A program made the translations under genes and the position numbers. A stretch of 64,000 nucleotides of DNA. Source: Sphingobacterium psychroaquaticum (GTDB taxonomy: Bacteria; Bacteroidota; Bacteroidia; Sphingobacteriales; Sphingobacteriaceae). The stretch covers positions 211,906-275,905 of the forward strand of contig NZ_FXAU01000008.1 in the NCBI RefSeq assembly GCF_900177625.1, written 5' to 3'. The notes under the pieces were generated by a model, which was given only the letters and a program-made list of their open reading frames with translations, ran no database searches and was not told the DNA's origin. Of the stretch, positions 52,174-62,200 are shown piece by piece. Positions within the stretch are counted from its first letter, which is position 1. Every line of letters starts with the position of its first letter.

Positions 52174-54993
52174 ATGCCTAGAAACACCTCCATTAATTCA
52201 GTTTTAATCATTGGTTCGGGACCTATTGTTATCGGTCAAGCCTGTGAATTTGATTATTCAGGATCTCAAGCTGCCCTTTCTTTAAAAGAAGAAGGTATTA
52301 AGGTATCCATCATCAATTCGAACCCTGCAACGATTATGACCGATAAGGTTATTGCAGACCATGTTTACTTGTTACCCCTAACATGTGAAAGTATCGAGCA
52401 GATTTTACAAGAACAACAGATTGATGCTGTTCTCCCTACGATGGGTGGACAGACAGCATTGAATCTTTGTATCGAAGCTTCTGAACTTGGCCTTTGGGAA
52501 AAGTACAATGTAAAAGTAATCGGTGTGGACGTTGCTGCGATTGAGAAAACAGAAAATCGTGAAGCATTCCGCCAGCTGATGGTTGACATCGGTGTAGGTG
52601 TAGCTACTTCTAAAATCGCGAACTCTTTCCTTGAAGGAAAAGAAGCCGCACAAGAGATTGGTTACCCACTGGTTATTCGTCCTTCTTATACACTAGCTGG
52701 TACTGGGGGTGGGTTTGTGCACCGCAAAGAGGATTTCGACGCTGCTTTAAATAGAGGTTTACACGCTTCACCAACCCACGAGGTGCTTGTTGAACAAGCG
52801 GTATTGGGCTGGAAAGAGTTTGAGTTGGAGTTACTTCGTGACACAAATGATAATGTAATCATCATCTGTACGATCGAAAACTTTGACCCGATGGGTATCC
52901 ATACGGGAGACTCGATCACTGTAGCACCAGGTATGACTTTATCTGACAAGTGTTACCAAGATATGCGTAATCAAGCGATCCGCATGATGCGCTCTATCGG
53001 TACTTTTGCAGGCGGTTGTAACGTACAGTTCTCGGTTAATCCAGAAAACGAAGAAATTATCGCGATCGAAATCAACCCGCGTGTATCTCGTTCTTCCGCA
53101 CTAGCTTCTAAAGCGACAGGTTACCCTATCGCAAAAATTGCCGCTAAATTAGCGATTGGTTACAACTTGGATGAACTTCAAAACCAAATTACTAAAACAA
53201 CATCGGCTTACTTTGAGCCTACGTTGGACTATGTAATTGTTAAGATTCCTCGTTTTAACTTTGATAAGTTCAAAGGCGCAAATAAAGAATTAGGCCTTCA
53301 AATGAAAGCTGTAGGTGAAGTTATGGCAATCGGCCGTACGTTCATTGAAGCGTTACAGAAAGCATGTCAATCCTTGGAAACAAACCGTTGGGGGTTGGGG
53401 GCCGATGGCCGTCAATTACGCAACTTAGAAGATATTATGGAAAGCTTGGAGCACCCAAGTGGTGACCGTATCTTCCATATCAAAGATGCATTCGAATTAG
53501 GTGTTCCGTTGGAATCTATTCGCAAAGCGACACTTATCGACAAATGGTTCTTAGTTCAAATCCAAGAATTAGTACACTTAGAAACAGAATTACGTAGATA
53601 TCAGTTAAATAATATTCCACGTGACTTCTTTATGACCTTGAAACAAAAAGGGTACTCTGATGCACAGATCTCTTGGTTATTAGGTAATGTGAGTGAAGAT
53701 GAGGTTTACGATCGTCGTAAAGAACTTGGCATCAACCGCGTATACAAAATGGTAGATACTTGTGCAGCGGAATTTCCAGCACAAACGCCATATTACTATT
53801 CGACATTTGAAGATGAAAACGAATCGATCGTATCGGACAAAAAGAAAATTGTTGTATTAGGCTCTGGTCCTAACCGTATCGGACAAGGTATTGAGTTTGA
53901 TTACTCCTGTGTTCATGGCCTGTTAGCCGCTAAAGAATGTGGTTACGAAGCGATCATGATTAACTGTAACCCGGAGACGGTTTCTACCGACTTCAACATG
54001 GCTGATAAATTATACTTCGAGCCGGTATTCTGGGAACATGTACGTGAAATCATTGAGCTCGAGAAACCTGAAGGTGTAATCGTTCAGTTGGGTGGCCAAA
54101 CAGCTTTGAAAATGGCAAAACAATTAGAAGCATTAGGTATTAAAATCATTGGTACTTCTTTTGAAAACATGGACTTAGCAGAAGACCGTGGCCGTTTCTC
54201 AGACCTATTAAAAGATTTAGATATTCCTTACCCTCAATACGGAGTTGCGACCTCTGCAGAAGAAGCTTTAGTTGTCGCAAACAGAGTCGGTTATCCGGTA
54301 TTAGTACGTCCGTCTTATGTATTAGGTGGACAAGGAATGAGTATTGTGATCAATGATGAAGACCTAGAGAAAGCAGTAGTGAACTTACTAAAGACACTAC
54401 CAGGTAACCAAATCTTAATTGACCACTTCTTGGATCGTGCGGAAGAATCTGAATCAGATTCCATCTGCGACGGTGATGATGTACATATCATCGGAATGAT
54501 GGAACACATTGAGCCTGCAGGTATTCACTCTGGAGACTCTTCGGCAGTACTTCCTCCGTTTAGCTTATCCGAAAATGTTCAAAAGAAAATGGAAGAGTAT
54601 TCCGTTAAACTAGCAAAAGCTTTAAATGTAAAAGGTTTATTGAACATACAGTTTGCGGTTAAAGACGAGAATGTATTCGTAATCGAAGCCAATCCACGTG
54701 CATCACGTACGGTTCCTTTCATCGCAAAAGCTTACGATGTTCCTTACATCAAGATCGCAACAAAAATTATGCTTGGTGAGAACAAGCTTAAAGACTTCAA
54801 TATTGAGCGCAAGCTGACCGGATGGGCAATTAAAGAGCCAGTATTCTCTTTCTCTAAATTCCCTGAGGTTGACAAGCAGTTAGGCCCTGAAATGAAATCA
54901 ACAGGTGAAGCGATTCGCTTTATCAAGGATCTACACGACCCTTATTTCAGAGAGCTTGTAGCTAAAAAATCAATGTTCTTAAACGCACAATAA
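52174..54993 (+). CDS. carB: Carbamoyl-phosphate synthase large chain (short form)
   Basis: 939 residues against about 1070 in E. coli. Two ATP-grasp halves are present and complete: NPATIMTDK and RNQAIRMM-linked region in the first, NCNPETVSTDFN and EANPRASRTVPFIAKAYDVPY in the second. The frame ends at FRELVAKKSMFLNAQ, exactly where the C-terminal MGS-like allosteric domain would begin, so the regulatory domain for UMP/ornithine is missing. It provides carbamoyl phosphate for pyrimidine and arginine synthesis, working with a CarA glutaminase not seen in this window. Monocistronic, followed by a strong terminator. Confidence 0.94.
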   Translation: MPRNTSINSVLIIGSGPIVIGQACEFDYSGSQAALSLKEEGIKVSIINSNPATIMTDKVIADHVYLLPLTCESIEQILQEQQIDAVLPTMGGQTALNLCIEASELGLWEKYNVKVIGVDVAAIEKTENREAFRQLMVDIGVGVATSKIANSFLEGKEAAQEIGYPLVIRPSYTLAGTGGGFVHRKEDFDAALNRGLHASPTHEVLVEQAVLGWKEFELELLRDTNDNVIIICTIENFDPMGIHTGDSITVAPGMTLSDKCYQDMRNQAIRMMRSIGTFAGGCNVQFSVNPENEEIIAIEINPRVSRSSALASKATGYPIAKIAAKLAIGYNLDELQNQITKTTSAYFEPTLDYVIVKIPRFNFDKFKGANKELGLQMKAVGEVMAIGRTFIEALQKACQSLETNRWGLGADGRQLRNLEDIMESLEHPSGDRIFHIKDAFELGVPLESIRKATLIDKWFLVQIQELVHLETELRRYQLNNIPRDFFMTLKQKGYSDAQISWLLGNVSEDEVYDRRKELGINRVYKMVDTCAAEFPAQTPYYYSTFEDENESIVSDKKKIVVLGSGPNRIGQGIEFDYSCVHGLLAAKECGYEAIMINCNPETVSTDFNMADKLYFEPVFWEHVREIIELEKPEGVIVQLGGQTALKMAKQLEALGIKIIGTSFENMDLAEDRGRFSDLLKDLDIPYPQYGVATSAEEALVVANRVGYPVLVRPSYVLGGQGMSIVINDEDLEKAVVNLLKTLPGNQILIDHFLDRAEESESDSICDGDDVHIIGMMEHIEPAGIHSGDSSAVLPPFSLSENVQKKMEEYSVKLAKALNVKGLLNIQFAVKDENVFVIEANPRASRTVPFIAKAYDVPYIKIATKIMLGENKLKDFNIERKLTGWAIKEPVFSFSKFPEVDKQLGPEMKSTGEAIRFIKDLHDPYFRELVAKKSMFLNAQ

Positions 54994-55007
54994 GCTGTCG
55001 TAGAACG

Positions 55008-55044
55008 ATAAAAAAACCTATCCAAATTGGATAGGTTTTTTTAT
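55008..55044. terminator. Bidirectional terminator between carB and the FGE gene
   Basis: Sixteen-bp stem (55008-55023 with 55029-55044; ends A7 and T7), loop of about five; the FGE stop codon lies three bases beyond. Confidence 0.9.
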
Positions 55045-55046
55045 GT

Positions 55047-56135
55047 CTATTGCTTTATATCTTGAACACAGCGAAAGCCCACATTATTTGTCGGGCTATT
55101 CACCTCCCCTTTCCCTCTACTTCCTGCTTTATATCGTTCACAGTACTGATCGTTACATAAAAATGAACCACCTCTTTGCACACGCTTGACCATCCCAGGC
55201 TCTTGTGGATCGTGCGATTCAGCAGGTCCCTTAGGATTCGTTTTAGGACTAGTCGCATAATAATCGGCCTTATAGTAATCCGAGCACCATTCCCAAACAT
55301 TCCCTTCTAGATCATACAGTCCCCAAGCATTAGACGGAAATGATTTAACAGGTGCTGTAGTTTCAAATCCATCTTCCTTACTATTTTGTTTCGGAAACTC
55401 TCCCTGATAAATATTAGCCAACCATCTCCCTTTTTCCTTTTTCTCTGTGCCCCAATAATACGTTTCATTGACATGCTTTCCAGCTTTAGCAGCATACTCC
55501 CATTCGGCTTCTGTTGGCAATCGCTTTCCAACCCATTTCGCATAAGCTTCAGCATCTTGGTATGCCAGTTGTGTTACGGGATGATCTTCCCGTCCTTTAA
55601 TCGTACGATCTGGTCCTTCGGGTTGCTTCCAATTTGCTCCCGGCACATAACTCCACCACTGCAAATAGTCTGACAAACTGGTGGCGTCGCTTACTGGTGT
55701 AAAGACCGCTGATCCCGGTACTAACATCGCTGGATCGGCATCAGGAAACTCTTTGGGATCCAATGGTCGTTCAGCTAAAGTAACATACCCCGTTGCTTTT
55801 ACAAAAGCAGCAAACTGTCTATTGGTCACTTCATGCTCATCCATGTAGAATGAAGAAACCACGACATCATGTATAGGTTGCGCATCTGGAAAACTATTTG
55901 ATCCCATTTTAAAGGTTCCTCCCTGTATAAACACCATTTTTACCCCATCCTTTCCTGTGCCACCGTACTGCACCAAATTACGATCTTGTGGTGCAAAACG
56001 GGAAGGAATAGCCCCTACATGACATACAGAGACCGAGTCTGAAACTGTCGTTTGTATGACCTTAGCTTGATTAGTCGGAAGCTGACAGGCATATAGAAAT
56101 AAGGGAGATAGGTATAGGAGATGTTTAAATTGCAT
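55047..56135 (-). CDS. Formylglycine-generating-enzyme family lipoprotein (SUMF1)
   Basis: 362 residues from ATG 56135 (MQFKHLLYLSPLFLYACQ, lipobox ending Cys17); the upstream ATG adds six residues without changing this. SUMF1 fold: GGTFKMGSNSFPDAQPIHD, the calcium/substrate segments YMDEHEVTNRQFAAF, RLPTEAEWEYAAKAGK, GLYDLEGNVWEWC, and the catalytic region RVQRGGSFLCNDQYCERY with Cys327 and Cys332 at the spacing (C-x4-C) of the copper-binding catalytic pair of true FGE. GFRC follows at 353-356. It could convert a Cys in a sulfatase to formylglycine, but no sulfatase is in the window, and it is exported as a lipoprotein. Some lipoproteins of this fold (GldK-like) are not enzymes. Confidence 0.88.
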   Translation of the reverse strand: MQFKHLLYLSPLFLYACQLPTNQAKVIQTTVSDSVSVCHVGAIPSRFAPQDRNLVQYGGTGKDGVKMVFIQGGTFKMGSNSFPDAQPIHDVVVSSFYMDEHEVTNRQFAAFVKATGYVTLAERPLDPKEFPDADPAMLVPGSAVFTPVSDATSLSDYLQWWSYVPGANWKQPEGPDRTIKGREDHPVTQLAYQDAEAYAKWVGKRLPTEAEWEYAAKAGKHVNETYYWGTEKKEKGRWLANIYQGEFPKQNSKEDGFETTAPVKSFPSNAWGLYDLEGNVWEWCSDYYKADYYATSPKTNPKGPAESHDPQEPGMVKRVQRGGSFLCNDQYCERYKAGSRGKGEVNSPTNNVGFRCVQDIKQ

Positions 56136-56151
56136 AACAGGTGAACTTAAC

Positions 56152-56184
56152 AAAAAAGGCTGTACCCTAAAGATACAGCCTTTC
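56152..56184 (-). terminator. Terminator after the GH109-like gene
   Basis: AAAGGCTGTA (minus, 56182-56173 region) with TACAGCCTTT, ten bp, followed by T6 at 56157-56152 on the minus strand. Confidence 0.85.
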
Positions 56185-56207
56185 TTTAATATTTTAAGAA
56201 AGATAGA

Positions 56208-57623
56208 TTAATCTATTTTCAGTTGATTCTTTTGATCTTTTGATACTTTTGGACGGATGCCCGTATTACCACCACCGTTCAATGTTAAATCATGTGGTTT
56301 GTTGGTTTTCCAAGCACCTTTTGTAAAGTCTGGAATCAATACCGTTTTGCTGTTCTTAGCTACGGACTCACAGCTCAATGGCACAATAACACTCCATGAC
56401 GCGCCGTCGTAAACGTCCTGATCAAGAGGTAAACCGTTACGTAAACAGTCGATCAAACGCCAATCCATCATAAAGTCCATACCACCATGTCCACCAACTT
56501 CTTTTGCCTGTGCACCGATGTACTTGATCAATTCTGGTGTATATTTGTCGTACAAACCTTTTAATTCGTCTTCTTTAATAAAAGAGTGTCCAAAGGCGAT
56601 GCCTTCTTTTGGATATTTTTGTGCAAATCCTTTCGTTCCACTCAATAAGTGAAGTCTCGAGTAAGGACGTGGTGATGTAACGTCATGTTGTAACATCATA
56701 GTCTTACCGTGTTCTGTCTTGATCAACGTAGTATCCATGTTTCCGCGGTATCTCTGTCCCACAAATTCTTGGAAGAAAGAATCTTTTGCCGCTAATTCCT
56801 TTGCCTTTTCACCCATTTGGAAATCTGCAGATTGCATAGCCACAAGATGTGTCATGCGGTCACCTCTATTGATATTCAAACATTGTGCGATTGGTCCTAC
56901 ACCATGTGTCGGGTATAAGTTACCGTTCATTTTGATGTTCTGACGTAAACGCCACATATCATCATATCCTTTTTTATTAAAGTTCAAGTCTAATAAATCG
57001 TGGATATATGCCCCTTCTGCGTGAACTAATTCACCAAATAAACCTTGACGTGTCATATTTAATGTCAGCATCTCGAAGAAGTCATAACAACAGTTCTCCA
57101 ACATCATACAGTGTTTTTTCGTTTCTTCTGAAACTCGAACCACTTCCCAACATTCTTTTACTGTCAAGCCAATTGGCACTTCACTCGCTGCGTGCGCACC
57201 TGCTTTCATCGCAGCAATACACATCGGAGCATGATATTGCCAAGGTGTACAGATATAAACTAAATCTAACTCTACCTCTTTCAACATCTGTTGCCAGCCG
57301 TTTTCACCGGAGTAAGATTTCGCTTCCTTAAGTCCTTTGTTTGTTAGAATTTTCTGTGCTTTCTCTACGCGATCGGCATGTTTATCACAAAGGGCAACAA
57401 TTTCAGCTCCTTCAATATACGATAAACGATCTACCGCACCTGGCCCACGCATACCCAAACCAATTACAGCTATACGGACTTTATCAATCTTTGGAGCCGC
57501 ATAACCCGTCATATTGAACGCTGGAGCTGCAGCAAACGCAGCATTGTTAATAGACGGAAGGGTAATAGCCACACTCGACAATAGTGAAGCTTTCTTTAAA
57601 AAATCTCTTCTATTAGAACTCAT
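56208..57623 (-). CDS. Gfo/Idh/MocA oxidoreductase-like glycosidase (GH109-like), Tat-exported
   Basis: 471 residues. A Tat signal NRRDFLKKASLLSSV (twin Arg at about 4-5) followed by AFAAA predicts folded export. The Rossmann NAD-binding site VRIAVIGLGMRGPG (about 49-62) and an oxidoreductase alpha/beta domain with YPTHGVGPIAQCLNINRGD (about 243-261), containing the Tyr and His used by GH109 alpha-N-acetylgalactosaminidases, plus GHGGMDFMMDWRL (about 385-397). The whole pattern is close to GH109, which cleaves alpha-GalNAc through NAD+-dependent chemistry, but related dehydrogenases share it. The minus-strand 5' leader has a perfect hairpin AGGGGAC/GTCCCCT (57653-57659 with 57668-57674). Confidence 0.88.
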   Translation of the reverse strand: MSSNRRDFLKKASLLSSVAITLPSINNAAFAAAPAFNMTGYAAPKIDKVRIAVIGLGMRGPGAVDRLSYIEGAEIVALCDKHADRVEKAQKILTNKGLKEAKSYSGENGWQQMLKEVELDLVYICTPWQYHAPMCIAAMKAGAHAASEVPIGLTVKECWEVVRVSEETKKHCMMLENCCYDFFEMLTLNMTRQGLFGELVHAEGAYIHDLLDLNFNKKGYDDMWRLRQNIKMNGNLYPTHGVGPIAQCLNINRGDRMTHLVAMQSADFQMGEKAKELAAKDSFFQEFVGQRYRGNMDTTLIKTEHGKTMMLQHDVTSPRPYSRLHLLSGTKGFAQKYPKEGIAFGHSFIKEDELKGLYDKYTPELIKYIGAQAKEVGGHGGMDFMMDWRLIDCLRNGLPLDQDVYDGASWSVIVPLSCESVAKNSKTVLIPDFTKGAWKTNKPHDLTLNGGGNTGIRPKVSKDQKNQLKID

Positions 57624-57830
57624 AAGTTTAGATAAATTTACTTTTACATTAAAGGGGACAAATAAGCGTCCCCTCTAAAATCACCTATTTTAAAACAAAC
57701 TAAACAGTCTATTTGAAATAACCTATTGACACTGATAATAGGACACAAATGGTTATTGTTCGAGGGATTCTCTTTCCCTTTACTTCTACAAGTATAGGTG
57801 TATTCAGAGGTAAAAAAAAACCAAAATCTA

Positions 57831-57846
57831 AAGCAAACGTTTGCTT
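57831..57846. promoter_or_regulatory. LacI-type operator-like palindrome
   Basis: AAGCAAACGTTTGCTT, perfect 16-bp palindrome with the central CG typical of LacI-family operators, 208 bases upstream of the GH109-like gene on the side of its promoter. Confidence 0.55.
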
Positions 57847-57895
57847 AATTTTTTTCAAACAAAAATGATACAAACTTGGTACAAAGGACTTAATA

Positions 57896-57943
57896 TAAAA
57901 AAGACACAATCAGCCTCCGAAAAAAACGAAAGCTGATTATGTC
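57896..57943 (-). terminator. Terminator after tolC
   Basis: Thirteen-bp stem (AGACATAATCAGC with GCTGATTGTGTCT on the minus strand), then T6 near 57901-57896; about 45 bases behind the tolC stop. Confidence 0.85.
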
Positions 57944-57988
57944 TGTATACTATCTAAATCAGGAGGTGTAAAACCGCAATAAAAGGCG

Positions 57989-59296
57989 TTATAGTTCGAG
58001 TTGACCTATTAACTCTTTCAACTGTATCTCTGTCAACTTTGCCTGTAAACGTGCAGCATTGGAGCGCGATACGGCATTTATAAAGTTCTCCTGGGCATCG
58101 CGAAACTCAACCGCACTAATAGAACCAATGGTATATTTTGCCAAAGTAATATCTAAATTTTGGCGCGCTATAGCTTCATTTTTATCCTCTAACTTCGTTA
58201 GCTGTAAGTTGGTTAGATAGGTCTCATAAGCGGTCTTAATACTGGTTTTTATAAACAGTTGTTGTTGCTCGAATTGTAGCGCTACCTGATCTATTTGCCG
58301 CTTAGCAACACGCTCATTCCGACGTTGATTAAAACCGTCGAAGATATTCATAGAGGCTGTGACACCATAATTCAAGCCACGAGCATTGGAACTTGAGACA
58401 AAACCTAAGCTCGATTCGGACCGCGAAAAATTATAACCACTATTCACGCGTACGACAGGGTAACGCGATGCTTTAATATTCTTTAAGTCAAGTTCTGCAA
58501 GGCGTTTATTAATCATGATGAGCTGCAAATCTGGATTGAGCTGTTTTGCTTTATCTAGCAAATCATCATAAACCAATCCCTCGTCAATACTTACTAGCCG
58601 ATCGACATGAAACGGCTCATCCAGATCACGTGCCATAAGACTATTCAGGTTTGTTTTCATGTTTTTCACAACCTCCACTTGTCGCAACCTTGTGGATACA
58701 TCGCTATTGAGGTTTACTTGTACATTGAGGACTTCAAGTTTAGATGCCTTACCAATAGAATATCTATTTTCTGCAGTACGTAAACGTTCTTGCGAAATAA
58801 TAATATTAGAATCCATGGCACTCAACAGATTCTCCTGCTCAACAATCATATAATACTGGGTAATGACATCTGCGATCGTGGTTAACATAGTCCGCTTTAG
58901 TTCCGCATCACCCAACTTCTCCATTTCTTGCAACCTTTCGTAACGGGTAAACATCCCTAAACCGTCAAAAACTGTCCAACCTAAACTCACCCCATAAGTA
59001 AGGTTATTATTTTTCGCATTATCTAAAGAGCGTTCTTCACCATTACTCTGCACCTGACGCGAATTTTGAACACTATTATTCTGTGTTAAGTTTGCCGTAA
59101 CAGAAGGTAACATGCCCGCATTTCCATGTGTCACATTTTCTTTTGCTATAAGCAAATTATTCTGTGATAAACGAACGGCATAATTATTTTCAAGTGCAAT
59201 TTCCACCGCTGTCCGAACACTCAATAGCGACTGTCCCAAACTTGCTGTTGCTTGTAGCAAAAACAGACAACAAATACCTATAATTCTATGTTTCAT
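57989..59296 (-). CDS. TolC family outer membrane efflux protein
   Basis: 435 residues. Signal peptide (about 1-21, ending SLGQ) and two outer membrane factor repeats of long helices: RLSQNNLLIAKENV, NRYSIGKASKLEVLNVQVN, FVSSSNARGLNYGVTASMNIFDG, LAKYTIGSISAVEFRDAQEN. No lipobox. It is the channel of the RND pump encoded by the two upstream genes; its start codon lies immediately next to the permease stop. It is shorter than OprM, like many Bacteroidota TolC proteins. Confidence 0.92.
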   Translation of the reverse strand: MKHRIIGICCLFLLQATASLGQSLLSVRTAVEIALENNYAVRLSQNNLLIAKENVTHGNAGMLPSVTANLTQNNSVQNSRQVQSNGEERSLDNAKNNNLTYGVSLGWTVFDGLGMFTRYERLQEMEKLGDAELKRTMLTTIADVITQYYMIVEQENLLSAMDSNIIISQERLRTAENRYSIGKASKLEVLNVQVNLNSDVSTRLRQVEVVKNMKTNLNSLMARDLDEPFHVDRLVSIDEGLVYDDLLDKAKQLNPDLQLIMINKRLAELDLKNIKASRYPVVRVNSGYNFSRSESSLGFVSSSNARGLNYGVTASMNIFDGFNQRRNERVAKRQIDQVALQFEQQQLFIKTSIKTAYETYLTNLQLTKLEDKNEAIARQNLDITLAKYTIGSISAVEFRDAQENFINAVSRSNAARLQAKLTEIQLKELIGQLEL

Positions 59297-62200
59297 CTAA
59301 TCCTCTATCGTATCAAATTCTGGACGATGCACTTTTTTTCTGGACATCATCATATAAAAAGCAGGAATAACAAAAAGTGTCAAAACCAATGAAAACAACG
59401 TTCCTCCTACAATAACTACCCCCATTCCGATCCTACTGGTGGACGCTGCTCCCAAAGACAAGGCGATTGGCAATGCCCCCAAGGCAATAGCCAAGGAAGT
59501 CATTAAAATAGGTCGTAATCTAGCTTCTGAAGCCTCAACAACCGCTTGGTACTTCTCCAAGCCTTGCTCACGTAACTGATTGGCAAATTCTACAATCAAA
59601 ATTCCATTCTTTGTAACGAGCCCAATAAGCATAATGGTACCTATCTGGCTGAAAATATTCCACGACTGACCAAATAACCAAAGGGAAAACAGAGCCCCTG
59701 CAACCGCTAAGGGAACGGTGATAATAATAATCAGAGGATCAACAAAACTTTCAAATTGGGCAGCTAATATTAAGAAAATAAGCAATACTGCTAAACCAAA
59801 AGCGAACATAGTATTGGAACCACTTTCCACAAAATCACGTGATTCTCCCCCTAGATCAGTTGTAAAAGTTTCATCCAACACTTTTTCTTTAATACGTTCC
59901 ATCGCCTCAATCCCCTGCCCCATGCTACGACCGGGCGCTAACCCTGCCGATACTGTAGCCGACATATACCGGTTGTTATGATAAAGTTGTGGCGGACTGC
60001 TTTTCTCCTCCATCTCTACAATATTATCCAGCTGGATTAACTCCCCTCTATTATTCTTCACATAAATCGTAGCCAAATCTGTTGGCGTTGCACGATCTTT
60101 ACGATCAAATTGCCCCATGACTTGATATTGTTTACCATTCATCATAAAGTAGCCGAAACGCTGTCCTGACAGAGACATTTGCAACGTTTGCGCGACATCT
60201 AAAACAGATACTCCCAAGGATTGGGCTTTCTCCCGATCTATGGTAACATATATTTCCGGTTTATTGAATTTAAGGTTGACATCGGTCATCGAGAACGTAT
60301 TATCCTTCGCCAATTCCTCCATAAATTCAGGAATTTTTTCCTCTAATTTCTGAAAGTTGGGAGCCTGGATAATATACTGGATAGGTAAACCACCACGTCG
60401 ATTCACTGAAATTGTAGGCTGCTGCGAAACCGCTACGCGCGCTTCTGAATAAGATTTTGTGATTTTTGAAAGGTAGTTAGCGATCTCTTCTTGCGATCTG
60501 GTTCTCTCTTCCGCCGGAACCAATCCTAAACGAACCATACCACTATTAGAAGATGCTGAACCAAACCCTGGCGATGTAATTACTAAACTCACTTTCTTTT
60601 CGGGAACAGAATCGTTGATGAGCAGGGTCAAGTCTGTCATAAACCGATCCATATAGTCGTATGATACACCTTCTGGTGCTGTAGCACGTAAGCTTACATA
60701 GCTACGGTCATCGTATGGAGCTGTTTCTTTCGGAAGCAGCTGATAGAAGAGGGCGATTAGTCCAAAACAAACTAATAGCACAACGAAACTTAGCCATTTA
60801 TACTTTAAGAATCCGCGTAAAAAACTGGCATACTCCTTATTCATAAGCTCAAAATAACGCTCCGTCCGCATATAAAACTTACTACGCTTTTGTTCGCCTC
60901 CCTTCATCAAATATGCATTAAGCATAGGGGTCAATGTAAGTGAAACAAAGGCTGATATTAACACAGCGGCGCCGATAACGATACCAAACTCTCGAAATAA
61001 TCGTCCCACGAACCCTTCCAGAAAAACAACCGGAAGAAATACCGCGGCTAAGGTTACTGATATGGAAATTACAGCGAAGAAAATCTCATTTGAGCCTTTA
61101 ACAGCTGCTTCGATCGGAGACATACCTTCTTCTACCTTTTTAAATATATTCTCCGTTACAACAATACCGTCATCTACCACTAATCCGGTGGCCAAAACAA
61201 TAGCCAGCAACGTAAGAACATTAATCGAAAATCCGCATAAGTACATCACAAAGAACGTAGCTATTAAGGAAACGGGAATGTCAATAAGAGGCCGAAAAGC
61301 AATGGACCAATTCCGGAAAAAAATATAAATAATAATTACGACCAGAACCACCGCAATAAGTAATGTTTCAACCACCTCCAGCACAGACTTCTTTACAAAC
61401 TGTGTATTATCAATGGCTACATTCATATCGAAACCTTCGGGCAGGTCGATTTCCAGCTTATCCAACTCATCGTAAAATTTGCTCGCTATATCCAGGTAGT
61501 TTGTCCCCGGCTGTGGGATAACCGCTAAACTAACCATTGGATAACCTGAATCAGACATCTTGGTCTCAAAGTTTTCTGCTTCCAACGCAGCATTTCCAAT
61601 ATCGCTAAGACGAACAATACGATCGTTATCCGAACGTACGATGATTGAATTAAATTGTTCTTCTGTGGCAAGGTTGCCAATAGTTTTTACTGTTAATTCT
61701 GTATTCTGTCCCGTCAATTTACCGGAAGGTAATTCTACATTCTGCGCATTTAAGGCTGTACGGACATCCAGCACGGTTAAACCATAAGCGGCCAGCTTAC
61801 TTGGGTCTATCCACAAACGCATCGCGAACTTCTTTTGTCCCCATATTTGAACAGAACTGACTCCAGGAATAGTTTGTAAACGTTGTGCAACCACATTCTC
61901 AGCATAGTCAGATAGCTCTAATACATTTTTTGTAGAGCTCTGCAAAGTCAACGTAATAATCGGTTCTGAATCGGCATCTGCTTTGGATACAACCGGAGCC
62001 GCATCAATATCTTGCGGTAAACTACGCTGTGCCTGTGAAACTTTATCCCGCACATCATTTGCTGCCTCTTCAAGATTTTTATCTAGGTTGAACTCAATAT
62101 TGATATTACTAATTCCTTGACTACTGGAAGAAGAGATGTTCCGAATACCATCAATGGAGTTAATAGCCTTTTCCAAAGGTTCGGTAATTTGTGACTCAAT

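Larger units (their letters stand above)
57624..57988. other. Intergenic region with a LacI-type palindrome
   Basis: 365 bases between the GH109-like gene (downstream) and tolC. It holds a hairpin in the GH109-like leader (57653-57674), a 16-bp perfect palindrome AAGCAAACGTTTGCTT (57831-57846) and the tolC terminator (57896-57943). No gene is supported here; the only ORF of length is low in coding signals. Confidence 0.6.

Noticed and set aside
57709..57909. 66-residue minus-strand frame between the GH109-like gene and tolC
   Set aside because: It includes the palindrome and the edge of the tolC terminator, has no recognisable family, and no promoter was seen.
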